The translations under genes and the position numbers were made by a program. This document shows, one piece after another, positions 1-7,171 of a DNA stretch of 8,621 nt; position 1 is the first letter of the stretch; each line of letters opens with the position of its first letter. The notes below the pieces were generated by a model. That model did no database searches, was not told the origin of the DNA, and was given only the letters and a program-made list of their open reading frames with translations. Origin of the DNA: an uncultured Actinomycetes bacterium (GTDB lineage Bacteria; Actinomycetota; Actinomycetes; Nanopelagicales; Nanopelagicaceae); assembly GCA_903832395.1 (NCBI GenBank), contig CAILBF010000062.1:1-8621 (forward strand), read 5' to 3'.

Positions 1-1
1 A

Positions 2-526
2 CTCAATCCATATTTCCCAGTTCTCTATACAGGCGAAGCAGGTCGCGTAGCTCATGAGTGCATCTTGGATTTACGCGAAATTACGAAAATCAGTGGCGTA
101 ACTGTCGATGACATCGCCAAGCGTTTAATGGATTACGGATTCCATGCTCCAACAATGAGTTTCCCGGTATCTGGAACGTTAATGATTGAGCCAACCGAGA
201 GCGAAGATATTGCCGAAATCGATCGTTTTATCGCTGCGATGGTCGCAATTCACGGCGAGATCACCGAGGTCATAAATGGCGTTATGCCAGTGGAGGAGAG
301 CGCACTTCGCCATGCTCCTCACACCATTGAGTCGGTTACCAGCATCCTTTGGGAGCATTCCTACACTCGTGAGAGCGCCGGACTTCCAAGTGCGCGTAGC
401 GGCCTTGTGAGCGGAGAAATCATTGGAATGCCAGGCAAGTACTGGCCAACTGTGGGGCGCATTGATGGGGCGCACGGGGATAGGAATTTAATATGTTCCT
501 GCCCACCAATCTCTGATTTTGCCTAA
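2..526 (+). CDS. gcvP: Glycine dehydrogenase (aminomethyl-transferring), glycine cleavage system P protein, C-terminal part
   Basis: Partial gene cut by the left edge; the frame is open from base 2 and ends at TAA 524-526, leaving 174 residues of a protein that is usually about 950. P protein is the PLP-dependent decarboxylase of the glycine cleavage system: it releases CO2 from glycine and passes the aminomethyl group to the lipoyl arm of GcvH in the cytoplasm. Family blocks visible (window residue numbers) are GRVAHECILDLR at 14-25, DYGFHAPTMSFPVSGTLMIEPTESE at 44-68, KYWPTVGRID at 146-155 and GDRNLICSCPPIS at 159-171. The PLP-binding lysine lies upstream, outside the window. The first in-frame start-like codon, TTG at 65, is internal and not a real start, because conserved family sequence continues before it. 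The stretch between the SYTRE and KYWP blocks is about 11 residues longer than I recall for E. coli GcvP. It converges on lnt, so it is not part of the minus-strand operon. Confidence 0.96.
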   Translation, partial: LNPYFPVLYTGEAGRVAHECILDLREITKISGVTVDDIAKRLMDYGFHAPTMSFPVSGTLMIEPTESEDIAEIDRFIAAMVAIHGEITEVINGVMPVEESALRHAPHTIESVTSILWEHSYTRESAGLPSARSGLVSGEIIGMPGKYWPTVGRIDGAHGDRNLICSCPPISDFA

Positions 527-528
527 CT

Positions 529-541
529 TTACATAATGTAA
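529..541. repeat. Short palindrome between convergent gcvP and lnt
   Basis: Six-base arms TTACAT and ATGTAA flank a single central A in the 16-base gap between the two stop codons. As a hairpin it would keep only about four AT-rich pairs once a loop forms, and there is no T tract. It is therefore a poor intrinsic terminator. A GC-rich pair of arms, CGGCG 547-551 and CGCCG 562-566, lies just inside the end of lnt and could give a somewhat stronger stem with a 10-base loop. Any terminator role for either one is a guess. Confidence 0.25.
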
Positions 542-542
542 C

Positions 543-1934
543 TTATCGGCGATTATCCATACGCCGGCGATGAGTCGTTGCAACGATGATCAGCCATAGA
601 AAGCTGCCTATACGCGCCCAATCTCCGGCCTTATCTCTAGGCGTCTGACTCGTAATTAGTCCAGGTTGGGCAAATATGTGGGCATTTGTGTGAATTGGGC
701 TTCGCTGGAGAATATTTCCTTTGTAATCAATGGTCGCTGAAATTCCAGTTGTCGACACTGAGAGAATATTTCGTCCATGCTCTATAGCTCGAATCCTTGT
801 GATGGCTAACTGCTGTGAACTTTCCGGCGAAATACCAAAAGTTGCACTATTTGTTTGGACAACGATCAAATTCGAACTCTTGGCTGCAGTACTTACAAGC
901 TTGTCATCAATGAGTTCAAAACAGATTATCGGTGCGATTTTTGCATTCTTTATCGTGAAGACTTTTGGTGTTGTACCGGGCGAAAAGTCGACAACGTTAT
1001 TGGCAAATGGCGAAATTTTGGTGGCTAATGCACGAAGTGGAATGTATTCACCAAAAGGGGTCAAGTGTTGCTTTACATAGATATTTTGACTCTTATTTGT
1101 CCACGCAATAGAAACGTTTTGAAAATGGCCCTGCGAACGTATGACTGCACCAAGAACTATTGGTTTAGTGAATGAATCTAACGTTGCTTTAACGGTTGGG
1201 TTAGCAAATGGATCCACGTCAACAGCGTTCTCAGGCCACAATAGGAAATCGACGTTACTGTTTTCTTTTAGCGCTTTTCTGCTTTCAGTAACATGCATAT
1301 AGAAAACCGCGGTTGCGCGAGAATTGAAATCCAAACCTAACTGCGGAACGTTACCTTGGACTAATAGTGCATTAGTGTGCCCTGAAATTGCAATATTGGT
1401 CGGAATCAATAACAACAATAGTGGCAACACCGCGATAAGAATTACTAATGATCGCTCCCCTGCCACAATTGAATAAAGAATCCAGGAAAGAATCAGAACA
1501 ATCGCAGTTAACCCCGTTACTCCCCCAAATGCGGCGATGGCGCGATACGGTGAATCCGATTGGGAGAAAGCAATTCGAAGCCAGCCGAATCCCCCAAATG
1601 GAAAGCGAGCTCGAATCTCCTCCGTAATTAAAAAAATCAAGGGATAGAAAACCATCCCGTATTTCTTCGTTAGAGCGAGTGGGAGAAAAAATAACGCTTG
1701 GCCGAATGCCAGCATGATCCATGGCATCGAGCCCACGTAAATGCCCGTCCAATGAAGTGCAATAGCGTTAAAAACTAGGCCGAAGAGAAAAACATTTCCA
1801 ATGACATGTTTAGTTCTGGAAAGGCTGTACATGTGAAGTCCCAGAGCTAATGGAGCCAGCCACCACAGCGCAAGTGGAGCAAAGGCGCCTGACAGGAGAA
1901 CGGCGCTAAGAATGCTAAACAAAAAACTTACCAA
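543..1934 (-). CDS. lnt: Apolipoprotein N-acyltransferase
   Basis: Lnt transfers an acyl chain from phospholipid to the N-terminal cysteine amine of lipoproteins, at the outer face of the cytoplasmic membrane. The 463 residues show a hydrophobic N-terminal half (several membrane spans between residues 3 and 180), a nitrilase-like domain from about 187 to 425, and a last hydrophobic segment near 441-454 followed by Arg residues. The catalytic triad is visible: Glu235 in LLWPENA, Lys288 before QHLTPFGEYIP, and Cys338 in PIICFE. The block TNSATFGISPESSQQLA (361-377) followed by TRIRAIEHGR is typical of actinobacterial Lnt. The start is a TTG at 1934-1932 lying across the last codons of the exonuclease gene (7-base overlap). 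No start codon lies upstream in frame before a stop, and no clear Shine-Dalgarno is seen, so translational coupling is likely. A second TTG four codons on is the alternative start. It is the last gene of the minus-strand operon. Confidence 0.94.
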   Translation of the reverse strand: MVSFLFSILSAVLLSGAFAPLALWWLAPLALGLHMYSLSRTKHVIGNVFLFGLVFNAIALHWTGIYVGSMPWIMLAFGQALFFLPLALTKKYGMVFYPLIFLITEEIRARFPFGGFGWLRIAFSQSDSPYRAIAAFGGVTGLTAIVLILSWILYSIVAGERSLVILIAVLPLLLLLIPTNIAISGHTNALLVQGNVPQLGLDFNSRATAVFYMHVTESRKALKENSNVDFLLWPENAVDVDPFANPTVKATLDSFTKPIVLGAVIRSQGHFQNVSIAWTNKSQNIYVKQHLTPFGEYIPLRALATKISPFANNVVDFSPGTTPKVFTIKNAKIAPIICFELIDDKLVSTAAKSSNLIVVQTNSATFGISPESSQQLAITRIRAIEHGRNILSVSTTGISATIDYKGNILQRSPIHTNAHIFAQPGLITSQTPRDKAGDWARIGSFLWLIIVATTHRRRMDNRR

Positions 1935-2830
1935 CCGAGAGCGCTGATTAAACGATCAACGCTTGCACCAAGTCCGTAGCGCTCCTTGAACTGATAAATC
2001 TGTGATAAATCACCCGGCGCAGTTGGCATAAGTAAACTGGTCTGAGGCAATGCAACGTTACGTGCAACTTGAACTACGGTTGGAGCGATCTTCAAATAAT
2101 CCGTACCTGCAATAATCTTTTTGGCTAACGCCGGTGGTAACGACGCATGCGCTTCATGCGCTCCAGCTAAAGCATCATCAACATTTGCAAAGTTATTGGC
2201 TATCAATGCCGCGCCCTTTGCACCAATGCCTCGCACTCCAGGCAAACCATCGGAAGGGTCTCCGCGAAACATTGCAAAGAGTGCGTACCTCTCCCCCGGA
2301 ATTTGATACTTATCTGCAACGTACTTTAAATCCACTAAGTCATGTTGCGATATACCCTTAGCTAAATAAACGACTTTAATATCACGTTCATCGTCAACCA
2401 TCTGGAAAAGGTCGCGATCTCCAGTCACAATGCGAATAGGACCCTTTTCGGTTTCAGCGTAGGTAGCCATAACGTCATCTGCTTCGAAGTCATCGACACC
2501 TACGACTGGAATTCCAAAGAGATCAAGTAAATCCAAAAGAATAGGAATTTGCGGTGTTAGCGTCTCTGGCTCTTCCTCTTCATCGCCCTCTTCTTCCAAA
2601 CGATTGGCTTTATAGTCGGGAAACAATTCAACTCTCCAACTAGGTCGCCAATCTCCATCTAAGCAAGCGACAATACGATCGGGTTTGTAGATGCTCATTA
2701 AGCGGGCCGTCATATCGATGTAGCCGCGGATAGCATTAACTGGAGTTCCATCGGGTGCGACAAGAGTGTCGGGCATTCCGTAATAAGCGCGGTACCAAAG
2801 CGAAGCGCTGTCCAAAAGCATTAAAGTCAT
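1928..2830 (-). CDS. 5'-3' exonuclease, FEN / Pol I 5'-nuclease family
   Basis: A 300-residue stand-alone flap-type nuclease with no polymerase domain, likely removing RNA primers or 5' flaps during replication and repair. The nine metal-binding acids of the Pol I 5'-nuclease family can all be placed: Asp7 (LLDSASL), Asp58 (CLDGD), Glu116, Asp118 and Asp119 (FEADD), Asp138 and Asp140 (TGDRD), and Asp191 and Asp194 (GDPSDGLPG). The DNA-binding helix-hairpin-helix reads LPGVRGIGAKGA (196-207), and PDYKANR (71-77) sits at the helical arch. An unusually acidic run follows at 79-89. It resembles the stand-alone exonuclease encoded near helY in Mycobacterium. ATG 2830 overlaps the helicase stop (ATGA). 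An in-frame ATG at 2821 (Met4) is a serious alternative: GGGGGA lies only 3 bases before the first ATG but 12 before the second, so neither spacing is ideal. The 3' end overlaps lnt by 7 bases. Confidence 0.93.
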   Translation of the reverse strand: MTLMLLDSASLWYRAYYGMPDTLVAPDGTPVNAIRGYIDMTARLMSIYKPDRIVACLDGDWRPSWRVELFPDYKANRLEEEGDEEEEPETLTPQIPILLDLLDLFGIPVVGVDDFEADDVMATYAETEKGPIRIVTGDRDLFQMVDDERDIKVVYLAKGISQHDLVDLKYVADKYQIPGERYALFAMFRGDPSDGLPGVRGIGAKGAALIANNFANVDDALAGAHEAHASLPPALAKKIIAGTDYLKIAPTVVQVARNVALPQTSLLMPTAPGDLSQIYQFKERYGLGASVDRLISALGW

Positions 2831-5202
2831 ACTTCCCCCATCAAATACGACACTACGCCGCGATCGATTCGCTTAATAGCATCCTTACACACTGGTCGAA
2901 GTTTCTCGCTAGCACCAGCGATTTGATTCAACAGATCAACCAACTGTTTCGTTGAGCGAACAAAATCACCAACCGACATGTCGCTTCCTTTGAGCACGCT
3001 CTGCAATGAACCGCCGCTGGCCCATTTGTAGGAGATCCAGCAAAATCCGGCATCGGGTTCGCGTTGGGTTTTTACTCCGTACTGCGATTCAATCTCTTCA
3101 AGTTGAGCCCACACTGAAATCACTTCAGTGAGAGCATGTGAAACTCTCGGACTCGGCATCTTAGGTGCCGTCACTTCAGCTGAGCGAGACTGAAAAATCA
3201 TGGACGAGACAATCGAGAGAAGTTCAGTGGCGTTCAAGTCATCAAAGAGACCTAGACGAATGGATTCAGTCAATAGAAGATCAGATTCAGCGTAGATTTT
3301 AGTCAAAATCTTTCCTTGCGCCGTGGGTTTTTCTCCCTCGATATAATTTAGGTGGTTGAGGACTTGGCAGATTTGATCAAAAGTTTTAGCAATTACGTTA
3401 GTTCGACTTTCAACGCGGGTACGTAAACCTTCATTCTCACGGTTCAATCGCCCAGCTCTTTCGGCAAAGCGTGCATGATCTTCGCGTTCATTACAACTAT
3501 GGCAACTATGATTTCGCAAAGCTTTTCGAAGTTCACTTAAATCGCCCTCTAAGTGCGAACGTTGTCGGTTATCAAAACTTCTCTTCTGATCACGGCGACT
3601 CAATAGAACTTCAACTTCCTTGATTTCGCGTCGAATACTTGCATAATCGAGGAAATCTCCCAAGTGACACTGGGCGTTGACCAAGATCTCCTCGATCGCA
3701 GTTTCGTTCTTGCGAATCTGGCGGGAAAGACCCACAACGGCGCGATCGGCTTGGAACTGAGCGAATGAGGATTCCAGGGAGCGACGTGCGCGCTCCCTGC
3801 CAAAGCGGGCAATGAGATTTATTGACATGTTGTACGTTGGCGCAAAAGAAGAACGCAATGGGTAAGTGCGCGTCGAGGCTAAACCTGCAGCAGCAGCTGA
3901 ATCAACGGTTGGAGACCAGAGAATGACTGCGTTTCCTTCGATATCGATGCCACGGCGTCCCGCTCTACCAGTTAACTGGGTGTACTCCCCTGGCGTGATG
4001 GGAACATGGGCTTCGCCATTGAACTTAACTAATTTCTCTAAAACTACCGAACGCGCGGGCATATTAATGCCTAGCGCAAGCGTTTCAGTTGCAAATACGG
4101 CCTTCACTAAACCGCGTTGAAACAAATCCTCAACTGCGCCTTTGAAACTTGGAAGTAGGCCGGCATGGTGGGCTGCTATCCCCCGTTCGAGGGCGGTAAG
4201 CCAATCACTAAACCCGAGGACTTCTAAATCTTCAGAGGAGATATTTGCTGTGTACTTAAGTGCCGTGGCCTTTATCTCTACCCGCTCCTCTGGCGAGGTG
4301 AGTCGTATACCTGCAACTAAACATTGTTTTACTGCGGCGTCACATCCAACGCGCGAAAAAATGAATGTTATTGCGGGCAACATATTTTCCCGTTGCAATT
4401 TCTCGATGATATCGGCCCGCGTTAATCGCTCTTTGGGTTCGTTATATCGGCCTCGACGATGTCTATCCATTGAAGATTTACGCATGGCTTCGCGTTCCCG
4501 TTGCAGGATCTCTGGATTTATCTGGCCGGGTCGCTCAAATAGATCGAGCATTCGACTGCCTATCAATACGTGTTGATACAGTGGAATGGGTCTTATTTCG
4601 CTGACGATGACCTGCGTATTTCCGCGAACTTCACCTAGCCACTCTCCGAACTCCTCGGCATTTGAGACCGTTGCCGATAGCGAAATAACTTGCACACTCT
4701 CCATTAAATGTATAAGCACTTCTTCCCAAACAGCGCCTCTGAACTTATCCGCTAAGTAGTGAACTTCATCCATTACTACGTAGCCAAGATTTGTAAGCGT
4801 CGATGAACCGGCATACAACATGTTACGCAGAACCTCAGTGGTCATGACCAAGATATCGGCTTCTCCGTTAATACTCGTATCGCCTGTCAGTAGACCAACT
4901 TTGTCGGCACCAAATTTGGCAACAAACTCAAAATATTTTTGATTAGACAGAGCTTTAATCGGCGTTGTATAGAAACACTTCTTCTTAAGATTTAATGCAA
5001 AGTAGGCAGCAAACTCGCCCACTACGGTCTTGCCGGCACCTGTAGGTGCAGCAACTAGAACACCGCTGCCCTCTTCCACGGCATGACAAGCCGCTATTTG
5101 GAAAGGATCAAACTCAAAATCGAAGGTAGCCAAAAAATCTTGCGTTACCGGGTGAGCACTTCGCACTTTGGCCGCAGCATATTTTTCAGCGGGTGTGCTC
5201 AT
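2827..5202 (-). CDS. helY: Ski2/Mtr4-like DEVH-box helicase, HelY type
   Basis: A superfamily 2 ATP-dependent helicase of 791 residues with the Ski2/Mtr4 layout. The first RecA-like domain has Walker A APTGAGKT (52-59), TTPIKALSNQKY (79-90), DEVH (145-148) and SAT (176-178). The second has TFIFSRVGCD (279-288), ATETLALGINMPA (371-383) and QLTGRAGRRGID (409-420). An arch-like, partly coiled-coil region (about 480-610) carries a His/Cys cluster HSCHSC at 565-570 before REDHARFAER. The C-terminus (about 625-791) fits the DSHCT domain. Relatives unwind RNA or RNA-DNA duplexes; the substrate of the actinobacterial protein is less clear. I chose ATG 5202 because it forms an ATGA overlap with the upstream kinase stop. 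The open frame extends to 5235, but that would add 11 residues with no family look and overlap the kinase by 37 bases. The 3' end overlaps the exonuclease start by 4 bases, so the three genes are probably translationally coupled. It is somewhat shorter than mycobacterial HelY (about 900). Confidence 0.94.
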   Translation of the reverse strand: MSTPAEKYAAAKVRSAHPVTQDFLATFDFEFDPFQIAACHAVEEGSGVLVAAPTGAGKTVVGEFAAYFALNLKKKCFYTTPIKALSNQKYFEFVAKFGADKVGLLTGDTSINGEADILVMTTEVLRNMLYAGSSTLTNLGYVVMDEVHYLADKFRGAVWEEVLIHLMESVQVISLSATVSNAEEFGEWLGEVRGNTQVIVSEIRPIPLYQHVLIGSRMLDLFERPGQINPEILQREREAMRKSSMDRHRRGRYNEPKERLTRADIIEKLQRENMLPAITFIFSRVGCDAAVKQCLVAGIRLTSPEERVEIKATALKYTANISSEDLEVLGFSDWLTALERGIAAHHAGLLPSFKGAVEDLFQRGLVKAVFATETLALGINMPARSVVLEKLVKFNGEAHVPITPGEYTQLTGRAGRRGIDIEGNAVILWSPTVDSAAAAGLASTRTYPLRSSFAPTYNMSINLIARFGRERARRSLESSFAQFQADRAVVGLSRQIRKNETAIEEILVNAQCHLGDFLDYASIRREIKEVEVLLSRRDQKRSFDNRQRSHLEGDLSELRKALRNHSCHSCNEREDHARFAERAGRLNRENEGLRTRVESRTNVIAKTFDQICQVLNHLNYIEGEKPTAQGKILTKIYAESDLLLTESIRLGLFDDLNATELLSIVSSMIFQSRSAEVTAPKMPSPRVSHALTEVISVWAQLEEIESQYGVKTQREPDAGFCWISYKWASGGSLQSVLKGSDMSVGDFVRSTKQLVDLLNQIAGASEKLRPVCKDAIKRIDRGVVSYLMGEV

Positions 5203-6068
5203 GCGATCCAAGTCTGCATGGCACCGGGCATGCATTGAGCTTTAACGGGCAACAAACCTATTCGCTCACCATCTGCATACGCGACAGCATCGGCTTTGAT
5301 TGTCACGCTTCTACTACGAACAATCTCAACTGCCGGATGTGTGACGTGAGTACCTTTAAAAACTCGCGGAAAAACCTTCAAAAACTCCAATTTAGAAATC
5401 GGATGTAGAACCATCACATCAAAATAGCCATCATGGATGTCGGCCGCAGGGCAAACCAGCATGCCACCTCCATATGAGCGACCATTAGATACTGCGATCA
5501 ACATCGCCTGCGTGGTTATCGTGCGATCATCTAAAGTGATTTCATAGTGGCGTGGTTTAAAACGAGGTAACTCAATTGCAATGGCTGCGTTGTATTTCAT
5601 CGGGCCTTTTGGCCACTTCATGGTGTTTGCCTTCTCATTAACTATCGAATCAAAACCTGTAGATAAAATTGCACCAAACCATTCGCCGTCTACAACTCCT
5701 AAATCCATAGACCTTGGAGCTTCGGAGATGATTCTTTCGAGATAGGTATCCAAAGCATCCAATGACCAACCGAGAGTGCGAACGAAATCATTTCCAGTAC
5801 CGGCAGGAATAACGGCCAGCGGTATCTGTGCTGGGGTAGTTTTCTGGAGAACGTTGTGTGCTAGTCCATCTCCCCCAACAGCGATTACGCCAGTGCAATC
5901 TGGAAACTTCTCAATGAAGGCAGATAAATTACTCACAAGAGAAATTGCAGAACTCCCCGAAATCACCTCATGATCAATGTGGCGGGTAGTCAGATAGCCA
6001 GCAACTCTGGCACCGACTGCTGCACCTTTTCCAGAGCCTGCCGTCGGATTAATTACTAAGGCCCACAT
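5199..6068 (-). CDS. Diacylglycerol kinase / lipid kinase (DgkB/YegS family)
   Basis: A 289-residue soluble-type lipid kinase, expected to phosphorylate diacylglycerol (or a related lipid) with ATP at the inner membrane face and return it as phosphatidic acid to phospholipid synthesis. The N-terminal catalytic domain shows NPTAGSGKG (7-15), the nucleotide-binding GGDG (65-68), and PAGTGNDF (88-95). The C-terminal beta-rich half shows STGFDS (136-141), SNGRSYGGGM (194-203), DGYFDV (213-218) and the acidic ADGE (265-268). Length and motif order match DgkB/YegS kinases, and no transmembrane segment is seen, which excludes the DgkA membrane type. ATG 6068 lies 17 bases after the tatC stop, with AAGG 9 bases upstream as a modest ribosome binding site. 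The stop overlaps the helicase start as ATGA. Exact lipid specificity (diacylglycerol, sphingoid or other) cannot be read from motifs alone. Confidence 0.93.
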   Translation of the reverse strand: MWALVINPTAGSGKGAAVGARVAGYLTTRHIDHEVISGSSAISLVSNLSAFIEKFPDCTGVIAVGGDGLAHNVLQKTTPAQIPLAVIPAGTGNDFVRTLGWSLDALDTYLERIISEAPRSMDLGVVDGEWFGAILSTGFDSIVNEKANTMKWPKGPMKYNAAIAIELPRFKPRHYEITLDDRTITTQAMLIAVSNGRSYGGGMLVCPAADIHDGYFDVMVLHPISKLEFLKVFPRVFKGTHVTHPAVEIVRSRSVTIKADAVAYADGERIGLLPVKAQCMPGAMQTWIA

Positions 6069-6085
6069 GAGGCGACCTTATCGTC

Positions 6086-6901
6086 CTATTCCTCGATAGG
6101 TGCGGGGTTATCGATTGCACTTACCTCTGTCGGGACGCGAGATGCCTTTTTGGAGCGACGTCTATCTACTAGAAGCGCTATTCCTCCCGCCAAAAAATAG
6201 AGGACGCAGAGCGGTACGGCAAGAAGTGCCATAGTGAAGGGATCCCCGGTTGGCGTGAATGCAGCCGTAAATAGCGTTATTGCAAACACCCAAATTCTCC
6301 ACGGCCTGAGAATAGTTGCCCCACTGAGAAAACCAATTAAATTAAAAGTGAGTAAGAAAATTGGGAGCTCGAAAGCTAGGCCAAAAAGTAAAATAATTCG
6401 CATCACAAAATCGAGATAGTCATCAAATTTTACTAGATTGGACAAAGCACTCGGGGTGAAACCAAATAGGACTTTAATTGCCAAAGGCAAAACGATATAA
6501 CCAAGCGTTGCACCTAACGCGAAAAAAGGTGTCGCGGAAAATAAAAAAAGAATTGAATTTCGTTTCTCTTTGCGATGCAACCCAGGGGCGATAAAGGCCC
6601 AGAGTTGATACAACCAGATGGGAGCCGAGAGTATGACGCCGGATAATAGGGCGACTTTAATTTGTAGGTTAAGGGGCCCTAAGACTCCATTGATGTAAAG
6701 GGCGCCACAATGTGTTGCTCCAGATGCCTGTGCAGCTTTTAGATCACATACTGGAAGCGCTAACTTTGTAATTATGTCGTTGTAAAAAAACCAACCGACA
6801 CATGAGCCGATGAATATCGCAATGGATGAGCGAAAAGTTCTCTTACGAAGTTCTCGGAGATGGTCTAATAGCGGCATCCTTGCGTCTGAGATAGACGCCA
6901 T
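6086..6901 (-). CDS. tatC: Twin-arginine translocase subunit TatC
   Basis: TatC is the polytopic core of the Tat translocase. It recognises the twin-arginine signal of folded proteins and recruits TatA to form the pore in the cytoplasmic membrane. The 271 residues carry the cytoplasmic entry motif HLRELRKR (14-21), the block PIWLYQLWAFIAPGL (94-108) followed by the basic-acidic HRKEKR (109-114, Glu112 aligning with the signal-binding Glu103 of E. coli), FELP (177-180), and FTPTGDPFTMALLAVPL (215-231). Six hydrophobic segments can be traced, near 24-40, 81-102, 116-140, 165-190, 203-217 and 223-246. The basic-then-acidic tail after 247 is cytoplasmic and poorly conserved in the family. ATG 6901 follows the tatA stop by 6 bases. 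The ribosome binding site is weak, which fits coupling to tatA; Met9 is a less likely alternative start. It is followed 17 bases later by the lipid kinase. Confidence 0.97.
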   Translation of the reverse strand: MASISDARMPLLDHLRELRKRTFRSSIAIFIGSCVGWFFYNDIITKLALPVCDLKAAQASGATHCGALYINGVLGPLNLQIKVALLSGVILSAPIWLYQLWAFIAPGLHRKEKRNSILFLFSATPFFALGATLGYIVLPLAIKVLFGFTPSALSNLVKFDDYLDFVMRIILLFGLAFELPIFLLTFNLIGFLSGATILRPWRIWVFAITLFTAAFTPTGDPFTMALLAVPLCVLYFLAGGIALLVDRRRSKKASRVPTEVSAIDNPAPIEE

Positions 6902-6907
6902 GAATAC

Positions 6908-7093
6908 TTATTTCTCAGGCTTACTATCGTCCTCGGTCTTCTTTTCATCAGTAGTCATTTCCTTCATCTCACTCTTAAAGATTCGCATTGAGCGACCAAG
7001 TGAGCGGGCTGAATCTGGAAGGCGCTTTGCACCAAAAAGGACGAGAACTACAATTAAAAGAATGAGTATATGGCTTGGCTCTTTTAGAAACAT
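6908..7093 (-). CDS. tatA: Twin-arginine translocase subunit TatA
   Basis: A 61-residue membrane protein. TatA oligomerises at TatC to pass folded twin-arginine substrates across the membrane. An N-terminal hydrophobic helix (residues 8-20) ends in the conserved Phe20-Gly21 hinge, followed by AKRLPDSARSLGRSMRIFKSEM (22-43), the amphipathic helix typical of TatA. A charged Glu/Lys/Asp-rich tail completes it. The length is short but within the TatA range, and the Leu-Pro turn with the SARSLG pattern favours TatA over TatB. No tatB is present in the window; in actinobacteria it usually lies elsewhere. ATG 7093 is supported by a strong GGAGGA 8 bases upstream, the best ribosome binding site in the window. 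It sits 6 bases before tatC and 78 bases after pafC. Confidence 0.96.
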   Translation of the reverse strand: MFLKEPSHILILLIVVLVLFGAKRLPDSARSLGRSMRIFKSEMKEMTTDEKKTEDDSKPEK

Positions 7094-7101
7094 TGGGTAC
7101 T

Positions 7102-7107
7102 TCCTCC
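7102..7107 (-). promoter_or_regulatory. Strong Shine-Dalgarno of tatA
   Basis: GGAGGA on the minus strand lies 8 bases before ATG 7093, an optimal spacing. The other internal genes of the train have weak or absent sites and instead overlap or nearly touch their upstream neighbour. This one marks a fresh translation start and fixes the tatA start codon. Confidence 0.85.
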
Positions 7108-7126
7108 GTAGACGTGTTCGTCATTA

Positions 7127-7171
7127 ATCTTAACAAGGCTAGCCTAGAGCAACCGCTGGCGGAAAGGTCAA
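7127..7171 (-). promoter_or_regulatory. Candidate promoter(s) ahead of tatA
   Basis: The 78 bases between pafC and tatA form the only gap in the gene train long enough for a promoter. On the minus strand, TTGACC (7171-7166) starts directly after the pafC stop. It is followed, after 19 bases, by TAGGCT (7146-7141), a good TAnnnT -10 element. A second -10-like TAAGAT (7132-7127) lies closer to the gene but lacks a well-spaced -35 (TTGCTC at 7152-7147 leaves only 14 bases). Either would give a short untranslated leader before the strong ribosome binding site. The 19-base spacer is longer than usual. This is pattern matching only; transcription from pafBC could also read straight through. Confidence 0.4.
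7136..7145. repeat. Perfect 10-base palindrome over the candidate -10
   Basis: AGGCTAGCCT is self-complementary and covers five of the six bases of the TAGGCT -10 candidate (7141-7146). It could be an operator half or simply chance. It is too short to terminate transcription as a hairpin, and no T run follows on either strand. No second copy was noticed in the window. Confidence 0.35.

Noticed and set aside
179..475. 98-codon minus-strand frame opposite gcvP
   Set aside because: Antisense to highly conserved GcvP sequence; no supporting start signal or family match.
547..566. GC-rich inverted repeat as an intrinsic terminator for gcvP
   Set aside because: Only five base pairs with a 10-base loop and no T tract on either strand; it also lies in the lnt coding end.
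730..1080. 116-codon plus-strand frame opposite lnt
   Set aside because: It lies opposite the conserved catalytic part of Lnt and does not resemble a protein family.
1372..1752. 126-codon minus-strand frame within lnt
   Set aside because: Same strand but a different frame from lnt, whose membrane helices are clear here; no recognisable domain.
4142..4576. 144-codon open frame on the plus strand inside the helicase gene
   Set aside because: It is antisense to strongly conserved helicase coding sequence and has no family resemblance, low-complexity Arg/Ser-rich composition and no ribosome binding site noted.
5203..5235. Longer helicase start at 5235
   Set aside because: It would overlap the lipid kinase by 37 bases and add residues without family character, while ATG 5202 makes a standard ATGA junction.
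191..5776. The 11-base word CCAACCGAGAG occurring at 191-201, 1931-1941 and 5766-5776
   Set aside because: All copies lie in coding sequence. The last two encode the same Leu-Gly-Trp tripeptide in the same frame on the minus strand (exonuclease end and lipid kinase), so shared codons explain them; spacing is irregular.
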